Shown here one piece after another: positions 1 to 7,465 of a DNA stretch of 64,000 bases. The position numbers and the translations under genes are program-made. Each line of letters opens with the position of its first letter. The first letter of the stretch is position 1. The notes under the pieces are model-generated. The model was not told the DNA's origin. It did no database searches and worked only from the letters and a program-made list of their open reading frames with translations. Source of the stretch: Bradyrhizobium sp. 1(2017) (GTDB taxonomy: Bacteria > Pseudomonadota > Alphaproteobacteria > Rhizobiales > Xanthobacteraceae); assembly GCF_011602485.2 (NCBI RefSeq), contig NZ_CP050022.2:4422001-4486000 (forward strand), given 5' to 3'.

Positions 1-234
1 GGCAATCCGCGTCAGCTTTTCCAAGGTGGCCGGCCGGATCTCTTCTACCGTCGAAAGCAGCAAACTGACGTACTCAAGGTGGCAACGGCGCCAGATGCGC
101 CACATGTTGTCCGAGTAGTGGTAATGAAAAGCCTCCGCCGGCAGGACGTCGACCCGAAGCTGATCCAGCTCGATTGCCGCCGAGAAAACGGCCAACAAAT
201 CCCTGATGTCGTCCTTCCTGATGTTCGTGGGCAT
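1..234 (-). CDS. Hypothetical protein of integrated element, 3' end beyond left edge
   Basis: An open frame of 78 codons starts at ATG 234 and is still open at base 1, so the C-terminus lies outside the window. A GGAG ribosome-binding site sits about 8 nt upstream, and the start is 16 nt after the stop of the preceding gene, so it looks like the last visible member of the minus-strand primase cluster. The product begins MPTNIRKDDIRDLL and is rich in charged and aromatic residues (HYHYSDNMWRIW). I recognise no family. The call rests on frame, ribosome-binding site and operon position. Confidence 0.6.
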   Translation of the reverse strand, partial: MPTNIRKDDIRDLLAVFSAAIELDQLRVDVLPAEAFHYHYSDNMWRIWRRCHLEYVSLLLSTVEEIRPATLEKLTRIA

Positions 235-249
235 CGATGTCGCTCCGAG

Positions 250-744
250 TTATCCCTTGTTCATGATCAGCGGCGACAGAATGGCAGCGGCCACTGCCTT
301 CCGGTTGACATGCCATGCTGCCCAGCACCGCGAATGCAGCCAGGCATGGCCGCTCGGTCCGGTGCCGAAGGGCACCAGCTCATCAAGTACGGCTTCGCTG
401 CCACCGCAGTGGAGACAGCGTCCGGGTGGAGAGCACACCGGATTGCGGTTCAGCCATTCGACCACGCAGCATTCAAAAGCGCGCGCCTCAGCATCCGTTC
501 GCTGCAGTCCACCATCGAACTCGGCGATGCCCGCCCGCTCATCGAAGAAGGCCAACCAGTCCGCGTCCGACCAGTTGTCACGGGCGGCCCGCAGCAGCGC
601 CACAATCTCAGGCTTGCGCCGGGACAGTTCGCTGAGCACCGTGCCCCGGGGGGCTTCGGCTGCCGTCAACACGAGATCGTCCCCGTCGAGTACGAGCTTA
701 ATGCCGGCGGCGCGGGCCGCCCTGAGAGCTTCGACCGCGCTCAT
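250..744 (-). CDS. TubC_N-like N-terminus plus Cys/His C-terminus, element protein
   Basis: A 164-residue protein whose ATG overlaps the stop of the upstream helicase-like gene by 4 nt (ATGA), implying translational coupling. Residues ~1-52 (MSAVEALRAARAAGIKLVLDG, then LSELSRRKPEIVALLRA) match the pattern of TubC N-terminal docking-like domains: an alpha helix, a short beta pair carrying a 'gDdLvl' turn, then a helix ending in 'pEIvalLR'. Residues ~108-140 carry CLHC and a later HSRCW, which could bind zinc. Such domains are best known from NRPS/PKS docking, but they are also seen in hypothetical proteins of mobile elements. The function here is unknown; an accessory or protein-contact role in element replication is inference. 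Confidence 0.7.
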   Translation of the reverse strand: MSAVEALRAARAAGIKLVLDGDDLVLTAAEAPRGTVLSELSRRKPEIVALLRAARDNWSDADWLAFFDERAGIAEFDGGLQRTDAEARAFECCVVEWLNRNPVCSPPGRCLHCGGSEAVLDELVPFGTGPSGHAWLHSRCWAAWHVNRKAVAAAILSPLIMNKG

Positions 745-2807
745 AGCCGCGCACTCCAGCCTGGAGTTCCAGTCTCCTCGAATTCAGATTCGGAGGAGAA
801 AGTTGCGTCCGCAGCGTCCAGAGCGTCCGCGGCGTTATTCTGCAAGGAGTTGTCGCGGACGATCGGAACTTGGCGCGGATTGACATCGTCCGCATCGTCG
901 TTTTGCGTCCGCTCCGACCAAGTCGAGAAATCCCTGCCATCAGCTGCTTTTCCCGAACTGTCGGACGATGCGGACGTTGCGGACGATGTTTCCGGCGGCA
1001 TTTCTGACGCAGAGGAAGTCTGCATCTTCGTGATGATGATGGTGCGGGTACGCGCCCGGGCCTTGGCCTTCTTGAAGTCGATATCGATGCCGACCTTACG
1101 CAGAAAGGTCGCAATCCGCCGCAGCCTGCCTGAGAGTACGCGAGGGCTTTCGGGCCAAGACTTCGACTTCGCAACCCGCTCGCTGACCGCGAGGGCCCCC
1201 ATAAGGTCTGAGGCAGTTCCCGTCCACACCACCTGCGTTTCCATCATGGCACGCACGGCGGCGGCGACCGGGTCGGCATCGAGCACGCCCTCCACCACGT
1301 CGTCGAGGTTGTCACGGTAGGCTGACCAGAAGGTGCCAGGGGGCCACAGCGCCGCCTCGCATGCTGTAGCCCACAGAGCGAAATCCGCCATTCGCGGCAG
1401 CTTCGGCAGATGAGTGTGGGGCAGCCGCTTAAGGCCCTCCACCACCGCATTGAGCAGCACACCAAGAATCTTCGGGCGCGCCGCCTCGAATGCGGCCCGC
1501 AACTCCTGTTCCGGTCGGCGGCGCTCCTCCGGGATCGGCTGCAGTGTCAAGAACAAGGCGCGGTCGGCGAGGTCGGGCCGGGTGACGATCTCCTCAATGC
1601 CGTTGAGGATGACGGGGCGGGTCGCGTCGAACAGCACCTCGTCATTGTCGGTATAGAGCTGGCGAACGGCAAATCCGCCGCCGGTCGCCAGCCGGCAAAG
1701 AGTGTCGGAGATCCACCCCGGCAACCCCGAAACATTATCGAAGGCAAGTACGTGGCTGTTGCTGGCAGCGATGAAGAGGTCGCGATCCTCGCGGGGAAGC
1801 GCCCGCAGGGGTGCCGTGTTGGGGTCAAGCAACGACCGGAGGACTGCTGAGAATGTCGACTTGGCCGACCCCTGCTCGCCCGCCAATGCGATCACCGGGT
1901 AAGGGCCACAATTGCGCAAGCAAGCCAGTGCCCAGGAGACCACCAGGACGAAGTCCTTGTCCGAGTTCACGTTGAGGAACGGCCGAAGCGCGTCGACCGA
2001 TCCACCCGTGACCGGCACCGGCAGCGGCTGCATGCCAGCTGCGCGACGAAACCTTACCGGCGGATTGTTGATGACCCTCCAGCCGGTGGGACTGATCTCC
2101 ACCGCACGCCAGTGTTCATCGCCGAGGTCGAGATAGAGATTACCTTCATGCCCCCCGATGCGAATGTAGACGCGCCTCTCCGGTGAACCGAAATCTGCCT
2201 TCGCCTCAATCAAATTCAGCGCTGACTGCATTGCCTCCGAGCTTGGTGCGCCTCCTACCTCATCAAAGAAGCGCCGCGTGAGCCAACGACGGAAGCCCCT
2301 GGAACGGATCGGCCAGGTCTCGCGGTGGCTATTGATGTCAATATCTGCGTAGCCCGTTCCCTCGGGCGCATGAAACAATTCGGCGCTCTGCGCGAGCTCG
2401 GCCAGAATGCTGGCCTGTGTCCGCCGCGCCCTATCGGCAACGCCGCTCTCCCCCACGATGGTCCCGAGCGCCGTCACCCTGGATCCAATATCCTTGGACG
2501 TGGCATCCAGCACCTCGGATGCCGCGTAATTGTCCTTTTGCAGGGTGGCAAGGGCCGCCGGCGTAAAGGGCGCACCGGAATCGCGGACGATCCGCTCGAG
2601 CGACCCGTTCAGTGGGACGCGCACCTCCTCGGCGGCGGCAATCGTGGTCAATATACTGCGCTCACCGACTTCAGTCGTTTCACGCGCAACATCGATCCGG
2701 TGGACATGATGCGAAGATCCGCCCGACGCGCCGCGATCACTTCCCTCGCAACGCCGGCAGAGAAACCGCGGGAACCCGTGCTCGCAGTTCTCGGTGTTTA
2801 CCGACAT
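741..2807 (-). CDS. P-loop ATPase/helicase-like protein of integrated element
   Basis: A 688-residue protein whose start overlaps the 3' end of the primase gene by 10 nt. The N-terminus has a small Cys cluster (CEHGFPRFLCRRC), possibly a zinc knuckle. A Walker A motif (AGEQGSAKST) lies near residue 310, a Walker B-like stretch (HVLAFDNVSG) follows near 355, and a 'RPVILNGIEEI...RPDLADRALFLTL' segment near 400 is typical of D5/SF3-like phage and plasmid replicative ATPases. The last ~110 residues are Ser/Asp-rich and low complexity. With the adjacent Toprim primase it forms a primase-helicase pair that probably replicates the element. The exact helicase class is inferred from motif order. Confidence 0.78.
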   Translation of the reverse strand: MSVNTENCEHGFPRFLCRRCEGSDRGASGGSSHHVHRIDVARETTEVGERSILTTIAAAEEVRVPLNGSLERIVRDSGAPFTPAALATLQKDNYAASEVLDATSKDIGSRVTALGTIVGESGVADRARRTQASILAELAQSAELFHAPEGTGYADIDINSHRETWPIRSRGFRRWLTRRFFDEVGGAPSSEAMQSALNLIEAKADFGSPERRVYIRIGGHEGNLYLDLGDEHWRAVEISPTGWRVINNPPVRFRRAAGMQPLPVPVTGGSVDALRPFLNVNSDKDFVLVVSWALACLRNCGPYPVIALAGEQGSAKSTFSAVLRSLLDPNTAPLRALPREDRDLFIAASNSHVLAFDNVSGLPGWISDTLCRLATGGGFAVRQLYTDNDEVLFDATRPVILNGIEEIVTRPDLADRALFLTLQPIPEERRRPEQELRAAFEAARPKILGVLLNAVVEGLKRLPHTHLPKLPRMADFALWATACEAALWPPGTFWSAYRDNLDDVVEGVLDADPVAAAVRAMMETQVVWTGTASDLMGALAVSERVAKSKSWPESPRVLSGRLRRIATFLRKVGIDIDFKKAKARARTRTIIITKMQTSSASEMPPETSSATSASSDSSGKAADGRDFSTWSERTQNDDADDVNPRQVPIVRDNSLQNNAADALDAADATFSSESEFEETGTPGWSARL

Positions 2808-3769
2808 GGCAGGTCGCCTTCATAGCTCGATCCGCCCGAGGCGCTTCGCGGCAACGTCGGACCCTGGCCCGAGCCGAAACCAACCAAATCGCTCGTGGGG
2901 CGGCACGCAATCAGCATGTCGTTGAAATCCATTCCCGCGGGAGGACGCGCGACACGAACCCGACGACCTTCCCGCGCCCAACGGCGCGCGGCGGCCATTG
3001 CCGCGGCCTCACCTGGCGCATCGGCGTCGGCGAGGACGACAACGTCCCGCTCGTCATCCGGGAGATCGAGCCTCCGCAGGCCCGAGGTCGAAAGGGCCGC
3101 CCACGTCCGGTGTTCCGTTGCCTGCATCGCCGAGAGGCACGTTTCGATCCCCTCGCCGATCAGCAAAACGCCACCCTGCCCGCCGAGGCGAACAATCCCG
3201 CCGCTGCAGGGCCCCAACATCATTTTGGCGGTCTCAACGGGTGCCTTCGAGGTGCCATCGCGCGACAGGAATGTCCGGTGGATAGCAGTCGGCGCGTTGC
3301 CGATTGCGCCGGTCACCAACGCAACCATGGCGGGCCAACGAGACCCCTCCGGGTGCCGCAATCCATGGTGAAAACGAATGGCAGGGGGAATTGCGACCGT
3401 GAGACCACGCCGCCGCAGATAAATCTCAACGAGCGAGCCCTTTGCGCAGGTTGAGTTGTTCCAAACCTCTGCTGCCCAAGAAGCAGAGCCGCAAATGCTG
3501 GCCTCTTTCGATACCGCCGCCTTGGCAATATCAGACTCCCGCGCTCCAGCGAGATTCGATCCCGGCCAGAGACCGAGGAGCTTGAGTGCCTCGATAACCG
3601 ACTGCTGATCGCAACCACCAAAGCAATGGACAAGCACGATCCCGTCGCGGCCGTATCCAAGTGAGAGGCTGCCAATCCTCTCTTCGTGGGCAGGGCAGCG
3701 ACACATGAATCCGCAAGCCGTCCGTTTGGCACCGCCACAGGCTGCTGCGATTTGCTCAATAGAAATCAC
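2798..3769 (-). CDS. Zinc-finger/Toprim DNA primase of integrated element
   Basis: The protein has a CHC2-like zinc finger near its N-terminus (CRCPAHEERIGSLSL then HCFGGC), a middle linker, and a C-terminal Toprim domain with the acidic motifs LLIGEGIETCLSA and VVLADADAPGEAAA. This matches phage and plasmid primases that make RNA primers. I chose GTG 3769 because GGAGAG lies 5-6 nt upstream and the protein then starts ISIEQIAAACGG just before the zinc finger. An in-frame ATG at 3862 would overlap the upstream HTH gene by 46 nt. The gene is followed by the helicase-like gene with a 10-nt overlap, giving a compact replication module. Confidence 0.82.
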   Translation of the reverse strand: MISIEQIAAACGGAKRTACGFMCRCPAHEERIGSLSLGYGRDGIVLVHCFGGCDQQSVIEALKLLGLWPGSNLAGARESDIAKAAVSKEASICGSASWAAEVWNNSTCAKGSLVEIYLRRRGLTVAIPPAIRFHHGLRHPEGSRWPAMVALVTGAIGNAPTAIHRTFLSRDGTSKAPVETAKMMLGPCSGGIVRLGGQGGVLLIGEGIETCLSAMQATEHRTWAALSTSGLRRLDLPDDERDVVVLADADAPGEAAAMAAARRWAREGRRVRVARPPAGMDFNDMLIACRPTSDLVGFGSGQGPTLPRSASGGSSYEGDLPCR

Positions 3770-3816
3770 ATGCGCTCTCCATTTAGCGCGCGATGATGTT
3801 CGCCTTGCCGCCTCAG

Positions 3817-4032
3817 TTAGCCGCTCAACATTCTTTCCAGCGCGTGCCGCGGGACAATCCAACGCCGACCCACTCGAATTGCAGGCAACTCGCCGGAATT
3901 AGCGGCTGCATAGGCACTGCACTTCGAGAGACCCAGAATCTTGCATCCCGCTTCTTCGACAGTGAACGTCGAGCGACCGTCCCAGCGCCGGTCGAGGACA
4001 CGCGGGGCAGTCGTGTTTTCCGAAGTAGTCAT
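3817..4032 (-). CDS. Excisionase-family HTH DNA-binding protein
   Basis: A 71-residue protein with a winged-HTH (HTH_17, Xis/MerR-like) pattern: FTVEEAGCKILGLSKCSAYA forms the helix-turn-helix, and ELPAIRVGRRWIVPRHALERML forms the wing and last helix. Such proteins act as excisionases or small element regulators. It is the first minus-strand gene of the element and is divergent from a ribbon-helix-helix gene, with a perfect palindrome between them. The position suggests control of the replication module downstream; an excision role cannot be shown because no integrase or attachment site is visible. Confidence 0.78.
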   Translation of the reverse strand: MTTSENTTAPRVLDRRWDGRSTFTVEEAGCKILGLSKCSAYAAANSGELPAIRVGRRWIVPRHALERMLSG

Positions 4033-4046
4033 ATTCAGTCTGTTCC

Positions 4047-4067
4047 AGTTGACCCTTTATGTCAACT
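4047..4067. promoter_or_regulatory. Perfect 7+7 inverted repeat, candidate operator
   Basis: AGTTGAC, a 7-nt spacer, then GTCAACT. The arms are exact reverse complements. The site lies in the 68-nt gap between the divergent HTH (start 4032) and ribbon-helix-helix (start 4101) genes, where an element regulator would be expected to bind. The left arm also contains TTGAC, a possible -35 element. Binding is inferred. Confidence 0.6.
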
Positions 4068-4100
4068 ATTGTAGGGCTACATTCTGTCATAACAAGGGCT

Positions 4101-4586
4101 ATGAAATTGAAGCAGCAACAGTTCAAAATCACCCTCGGGGACGATCTTCGCGCGAAACTCGACAGTTCCAGTTCGCTCAATCTCCGGTCGATCGCGGAGG
4201 AAATTCGCCAGCGGCTGGAAATGTCGTTCGACATCCAAGGTGACGGTCACACGCTCGACCTGATCTACGCGATCCTGTTTCTCGCGCACGAGATCATGCG
4301 CGACTTCGGCACGACGTGGTGGGGTGACGAGAGGGCGCGATCTGCGTTCATGGCGGCGATCGCCGACCAGGTGATGAGCTATCCGATCAATCCCGCCGAT
4401 CTTGCTGCGAGACCACTGGTAACTTTGGGAACACCTGAGCAGCAGGCAGGGCCCGAAGATCCGCCGGAGGTTATTGGCCGCGCTATCGCTCGAAACTACC
4501 GCCGGAGAGTTCGGCCACTTGGTTTCCGATCCGACAAGTTCGACATCAGCCGCTTCCGGGAGCTGATGCAAAGCGACAAAAAATGA
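4101..4586 (+). CDS. Ribbon-helix-helix (Arc-like) domain protein
   Basis: A 161-residue protein. The first ~45 residues (QQQFKITLGDDLRAKLDSSSS, then SIAEEIRQRLEMS) match the Arc/MetJ ribbon-helix-helix layout, a basic beta strand followed by two helices. The rest (~46-161) is a helical region of unknown function ending in basic residues. I prefer ATG 4101 (AAGGG just upstream) over the in-frame ATG at 4059, because the earlier start would place the palindromic operator inside the gene and add a poorly structured tail. It is divergent from the HTH gene and could autoregulate both arms of the element. Confidence 0.7.
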   Translation: MKLKQQQFKITLGDDLRAKLDSSSSLNLRSIAEEIRQRLEMSFDIQGDGHTLDLIYAILFLAHEIMRDFGTTWWGDERARSAFMAAIADQVMSYPINPADLAARPLVTLGTPEQQAGPEDPPEVIGRAIARNYRRRVRPLGFRSDKFDISRFRELMQSDKK

Positions 4587-4689
4587 ATCGCTTCGCTTAC
4601 GGCGTGAAACCACACGACACGCCTCGCGCGGGCGAATGACGAAAGATCTGCCGGAAATTCCGCAGACCGAGCTTTAAGGGACGTTCGTA

Positions 4690-5001
4690 ATGACCGCAGC
4701 AAAGCCAGCACTCACCGAGACGAGCGTTGACGCGACGCCTAAGTCCGCTCCTCGCCGCATGCTCACCGAGACACAGGTGCTGGAGATCATCCCCGTGAGC
4801 CGCACCACGCTCTATCGCATGGAGAAGGCAGGCCGGTTTCCGAAGTGCACTTATATCAGCCCCAACCGGCGCGTCTGGTACGAAGACGAGATCGTGGCGT
4901 GGCAGAATGCGGTCGATGAATTCGATCCGCGTCGGGCCCGGGGCAAAGGGCGGCGCGTGCGCGCGATTGCTGCTGTTGGGCGCAAACCGAATACGCGCTG
5001 A
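4690..5001 (+). CDS. AlpA-family phage-type transcriptional regulator
   Basis: A 103-residue protein with the AlpA signature: RMLTETQVLEIIPVSRTTLY (helix-turn-helix), then MEKAGRFPKCTYISPNRRVWYEDEIVAWQ (wing and C-terminal helix). AlpA proteins activate integrase or excision genes in prophages and related elements. The first ~22 residues and the last ~25 (Arg/Lys-rich) lie outside the domain. It sits on the plus-strand arm after the ribbon-helix-helix gene. If an integrase belongs to this element it lies beyond the left edge or has been lost. Confidence 0.85.
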   Translation: MTAAKPALTETSVDATPKSAPRRMLTETQVLEIIPVSRTTLYRMEKAGRFPKCTYISPNRRVWYEDEIVAWQNAVDEFDPRRARGKGRRVRAIAAVGRKPNTR

Positions 5002-5494
5002 GGATTGGGGGTATGTCCAACGCATAGCGGCCCCCGGCAATGACGTTGCGCATGTGCCGCTGGCGCATTCCCCACGCATTCGCAACAACCATTCCCCTAC
5101 CCTTCGCAGCTGGCGCGCGCATTGCGTCAAGCCCAAATGGCTAGACTGCTGGAAGCGATCGGAGGCTGGCCAGCTGCCGGGCGATCACACCGATCGTGCA
5201 GCCGGGCTTGCTGCCTGCATGACCCCGGCATTGCGCGAGGCGCGGGCACAGCCGGTGGCTGCTCCCGCGTACGAACCCGCGCGGCCTAGGGCTCGCTCCT
5301 GGGTTAGTGGCGTCGGGTCCGATCGATCAAGAAATCATCCAGCTGTCTGCCAGCTTGAATTTGCGGCCCAAGCCATCGGGGTTGCTTCCCACGGCCGGAC
5401 CAAATCTGCATTGGGTTCTCTGGATTTCGATACTTCGGCGGAACGGGAGGGTAAGGGCGTCGCGGCCGACAAAGGTCCGATATGTTGTCGGCCC
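5002..5494. other. No convincing gene; probable 5' part of the frameshifted gene
   Basis: About 490 nt with no frame that has both a credible start and recognisable protein. The last ~190 nt (from GTG 5307) are open in the frame whose end reads KVRYVVGPL and stops at 5507-5509, just where the RarA-C-like frame becomes readable. A C4 run at 5492-5495 is the likely shift point. The first ~300 nt look like decayed or non-coding DNA. Confidence 0.4.
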
Positions 5495-6022
5495 CTTGAA
5501 GCTGACGTAGCCATCAGCGCCCTCCAGAAGGCCATCAGACGCGGCCTTGAGCGCGAAGCGATGGAATTCGCGGTCGAACTCATGCACACCAGCAAAGCCT
5601 TCCACTCGATGGTCTGCAACAGGCTCGAAGTGATCTGCCATGAAGACCTCGACACGCTGGCCGCGCCATGGGTCGTGCCGTTCGTCGCGACCGCGCTCGC
5701 GCAGTCCAAGGACCGCTACAGTAGCAAGATCGGCGAGGCACGGTTGATGATCGGCAACTGCATCAGGATCATGTGCCGGGCGCCGAAGTCCCGCGCGGGC
5801 TGTCACTTCGCTGCCGCGATCGGTCTGCGGTCTCAACTCGAAGGCTACGTTCCGACCGTTCCAGATTTTGCTTTCGATCAGCACACGCTCGAAGGTCGCA
5901 GGCTGAGCCGTGGCCTCGACCACTTCCGCAGCGAAGGCGCGAAGCTGGTCCCGCCGCCGACCGGTGATGATCCCTACGAGGACGAAGCCTATCGGCTGTG
6001 GGCGCTCAAGCAGAGCAAGTAA
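5495..6022 (+). CDS. Stand-alone RarA/MgsA C-terminal-like domain, 5' end frameshifted
   Basis: The frame from 5495 encodes ~175 residues resembling the C-terminal half of the replication-associated recombination protein RarA (MgsA). EADVAISALQKAIRRGLERE parallels RarA 'DAISALHKSIRG', CHEDLDTLAAP parallels 'ASEDVGNADP', and IMCRAPKSRAG parallels 'LACAPKSNA'. The Walker-containing AAA+ half is absent. No ATG, GTG or good TTG start lies near the 5' end in this frame, while the +1 frame reads KVRYVVGPL into the same point. One extra C in the run at 5492-5495 would join them as GPLEADVAIS. It could be a decayed gene, an assembly indel or a real domain protein. Similarity is judged by eye. Confidence 0.5.
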   Translation, partial: LEADVAISALQKAIRRGLEREAMEFAVELMHTSKAFHSMVCNRLEVICHEDLDTLAAPWVVPFVATALAQSKDRYSSKIGEARLMIGNCIRIMCRAPKSRAGCHFAAAIGLRSQLEGYVPTVPDFAFDQHTLEGRRLSRGLDHFRSEGAKLVPPPTGDDPYEDEAYRLWALKQSK

Positions 6023-6085
6023 GACCCCGACACGCCGATCACCGCCCGTCGTCCTGCCACGGCATCGTCGGCAGTGGAGGCATAC

Positions 6086-6694
6086 TTAATGAGGCCGTTC
6101 AAACACAGCGCCGTAATGGTGGGGCGAGACCTCAACCAAGTTGCGGAATTTCAGACCGCTCGGCTCAACGCTAGCGATGGTCTGATCAGGCGTCATTCGT
6201 AGTTCCGTCGCTGGCCCTCGCGGCTCTCCTAGGACAGTCGTTTGCTCGCGCGGCCGCGCGTGCCAACTCACGATAGCGATCAAACCACCGGGCTTGAGAA
6301 CATCATGGACGGCTCCCGCAAGGCGTCGCCTGTCCGGAACTCCGTGGAAGGCATTGGCGAGGAACACATGGTCAACCGCCTGCCGGACTACATTTGCGAT
6401 ATTGTAAGCGTCAGCTTCGACGAAAGTGCAGTTTGGCGCACCGCCTCGCTCGACGATCCGGACCTTTGCCGCTTTCAGCATCGCCCGGTCAATGTCGATA
6501 GCGATGACGCTGCCCACGATCCTAGAGAGCGGGAACGTGAACCAGCCATCACCGCAACATAGGTCCACCACGTCCATGCCGGGCGTCACGCCCACGTCGC
6601 TCAGCACTTTGGCGGGATCGGGCCACAGCGCTTCCCACCAACCGGGATCAGGCATTCCGGTGCCTTCGAAAAATCCGGGAAGTTGAGTGGTCAT
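6086..6694 (-). CDS. Class I SAM-dependent methyltransferase
   Basis: A 202-residue protein with SAM-binding motif [16 protein letters not shown] near residue 41, an acidic ribose-binding loop (VIAIDID) at the end of the next strand, motif II-like [10 protein letters not shown], a post-motif '[10 protein letters not shown]', and [13 protein letters not shown]. This is the Methyltransf_11/25-type fold. The substrate cannot be predicted. It lies just outside the mobile element, and its start overlaps the left end of an SRAP remnant on the other strand, so it may have arrived in the event that truncated that gene. Confidence 0.85.
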   Translation of the reverse strand: MTTQLPGFFEGTGMPDPGWWEALWPDPAKVLSDVGVTPGMDVVDLCCGDGWFTFPLSRIVGSVIAIDIDRAMLKAAKVRIVERGGAPNCTFVEADAYNIANVVRQAVDHVFLANAFHGVPDRRRLAGAVHDVLKPGGLIAIVSWHARPREQTTVLGEPRGPATELRMTPDQTIASVEPSGLKFRNLVEVSPHHYGAVFERPH

Positions 6695-6704
6695 ATCGTT
6701 GGCG

Positions 6705-6917
6705 ACTGTCTACGGATTTCTCACGACATCACCGAACGCGGTGGTGGAGCCGATCCATCCAAAGGCCATGCCGGTGATCCTGACCACCGACGAAGAGCGG
6801 GACGTGTGGATGCGCGCGCCGTGGGATGAGGCCAAGGCGTTGCAGCAGCCATTGCCCGACGATGCGCTCAAGATCGTCATGCGCGGGACCGACAAAGAGG
6901 ATCGGGCTGCGGCGTGA
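6705..6917 (+). pseudogene. C-terminal remnant of SRAP (YedK/HMCES) peptidase gene
   Basis: The frame reads [26 protein letters not shown], then [29 protein letters not shown]. This is the C-terminal third of SOS-response-associated peptidases, including the HPKAMPVIL motif with its conserved His. The catalytic N-terminal Cys2 and most of the domain (~150 residues) are missing. The open frame can be extended to an ATG at 6687, but that overlaps the methyltransferase start and adds no family sequence. I read it as a truncated relic of a DNA-protein crosslink gene. Confidence 0.8.
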
Positions 6918-6953
6918 TGCGCGCCAAGCCGCGCTATCGCGCGTCGCCACGTA

Positions 6954-7289
6954 TTAATAGGCGCAAATATAGTTTCCGTACGCATCGTAGCAACTGCGGC
7001 GGTACGCAGCAGCGCCAACGGCAGCCGCGCCTACCGCTGCCGCTCCGACACCGTAGCCCCGATAGCCGTAGCCGCGATAGCCGCCCCGATAGCCGTAGCC
7101 CCGGTAGCCTGCGCCGCGCACTGCAACAGCGCCGCCGCCCCGCGGTCCTCGAACTGCGACCGCACCGCCGCGGTAACCGCCGCCACCCCGATAGGCACCT
7201 CCGCCGCGCCGAGCCTCGGCATCATCGGGGATCAAGCAGGCGATGAGCAAAACGAAAGCGGCAAGAGGAGCGAGAATATAGCGGAGCAT
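6954..7289 (-). CDS. Secreted Gly/Arg/Tyr-rich repeat protein
   Basis: A 111-residue protein with an N-terminal signal peptide (MLRYILAPLAAFVLLIACL) followed by low-complexity repeats: RGGGAYRGGGGYRGG, several RGYGYRGG units, then three VGAAA units. The C-terminus RRSCYDAYGNYICAY has two Cys that could pair. Short Gly-rich exported proteins ending in a CYDxYGNYIC-like motif are common in Bradyrhizobium; their role is unknown. It is divergent from another small secreted protein across a gap that holds a perfect FNR/FixK box. Confidence 0.75.
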   Translation of the reverse strand: MLRYILAPLAAFVLLIACLIPDDAEARRGGGAYRGGGGYRGGAVAVRGPRGGGAVAVRGAGYRGYGYRGGYRGYGYRGYGVGAAAVGAAAVGAAAYRRSCYDAYGNYICAY

Positions 7290-7356
7290 GACAGAAACCC
7301 TTCTATGTATTCCTTAAGCCCCGCTCGCGAGATTGCGGCTCTCTCCGCGCAGGAGG

Positions 7357-7370
7357 TTGATGTAGATCAA
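7357..7370 (+). promoter_or_regulatory. FNR/FixK-type box TTGAT-N4-ATCAA
   Basis: TTGATGTAGATCAA is an exact match to the FNR consensus and fits the FixK2 pattern. Its centre (7363.5) lies about 41.5 nt before a possible transcription start near 7405, with a weak -10 element TACGCT at 7394-7399. This is the usual geometry for activation of the plus-strand gene at 7466. The divergent minus-strand gene begins 68 nt away and could share the site. Confidence 0.75.
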
Positions 7371-7465
7371 TCGAACCCGCGCACTGCGGCGCCTACGCTA
7401 TGTTCCCGCACCTGAGGCGGCTTCTGCCACCTTTCGGTGACGCAAAGCAAAGAGGGAGGTCCGCC

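Noticed and set aside
79..1320. 413-codon open frame on the plus strand
   Set aside because: It lies antisense to the helicase-like and TubC_N-like genes, which have motifs, overlapping starts and ribosome-binding sites. Its translation has no recognisable domain and is Arg/Ser/Ala-rich, as expected for a GC-rich antisense frame.
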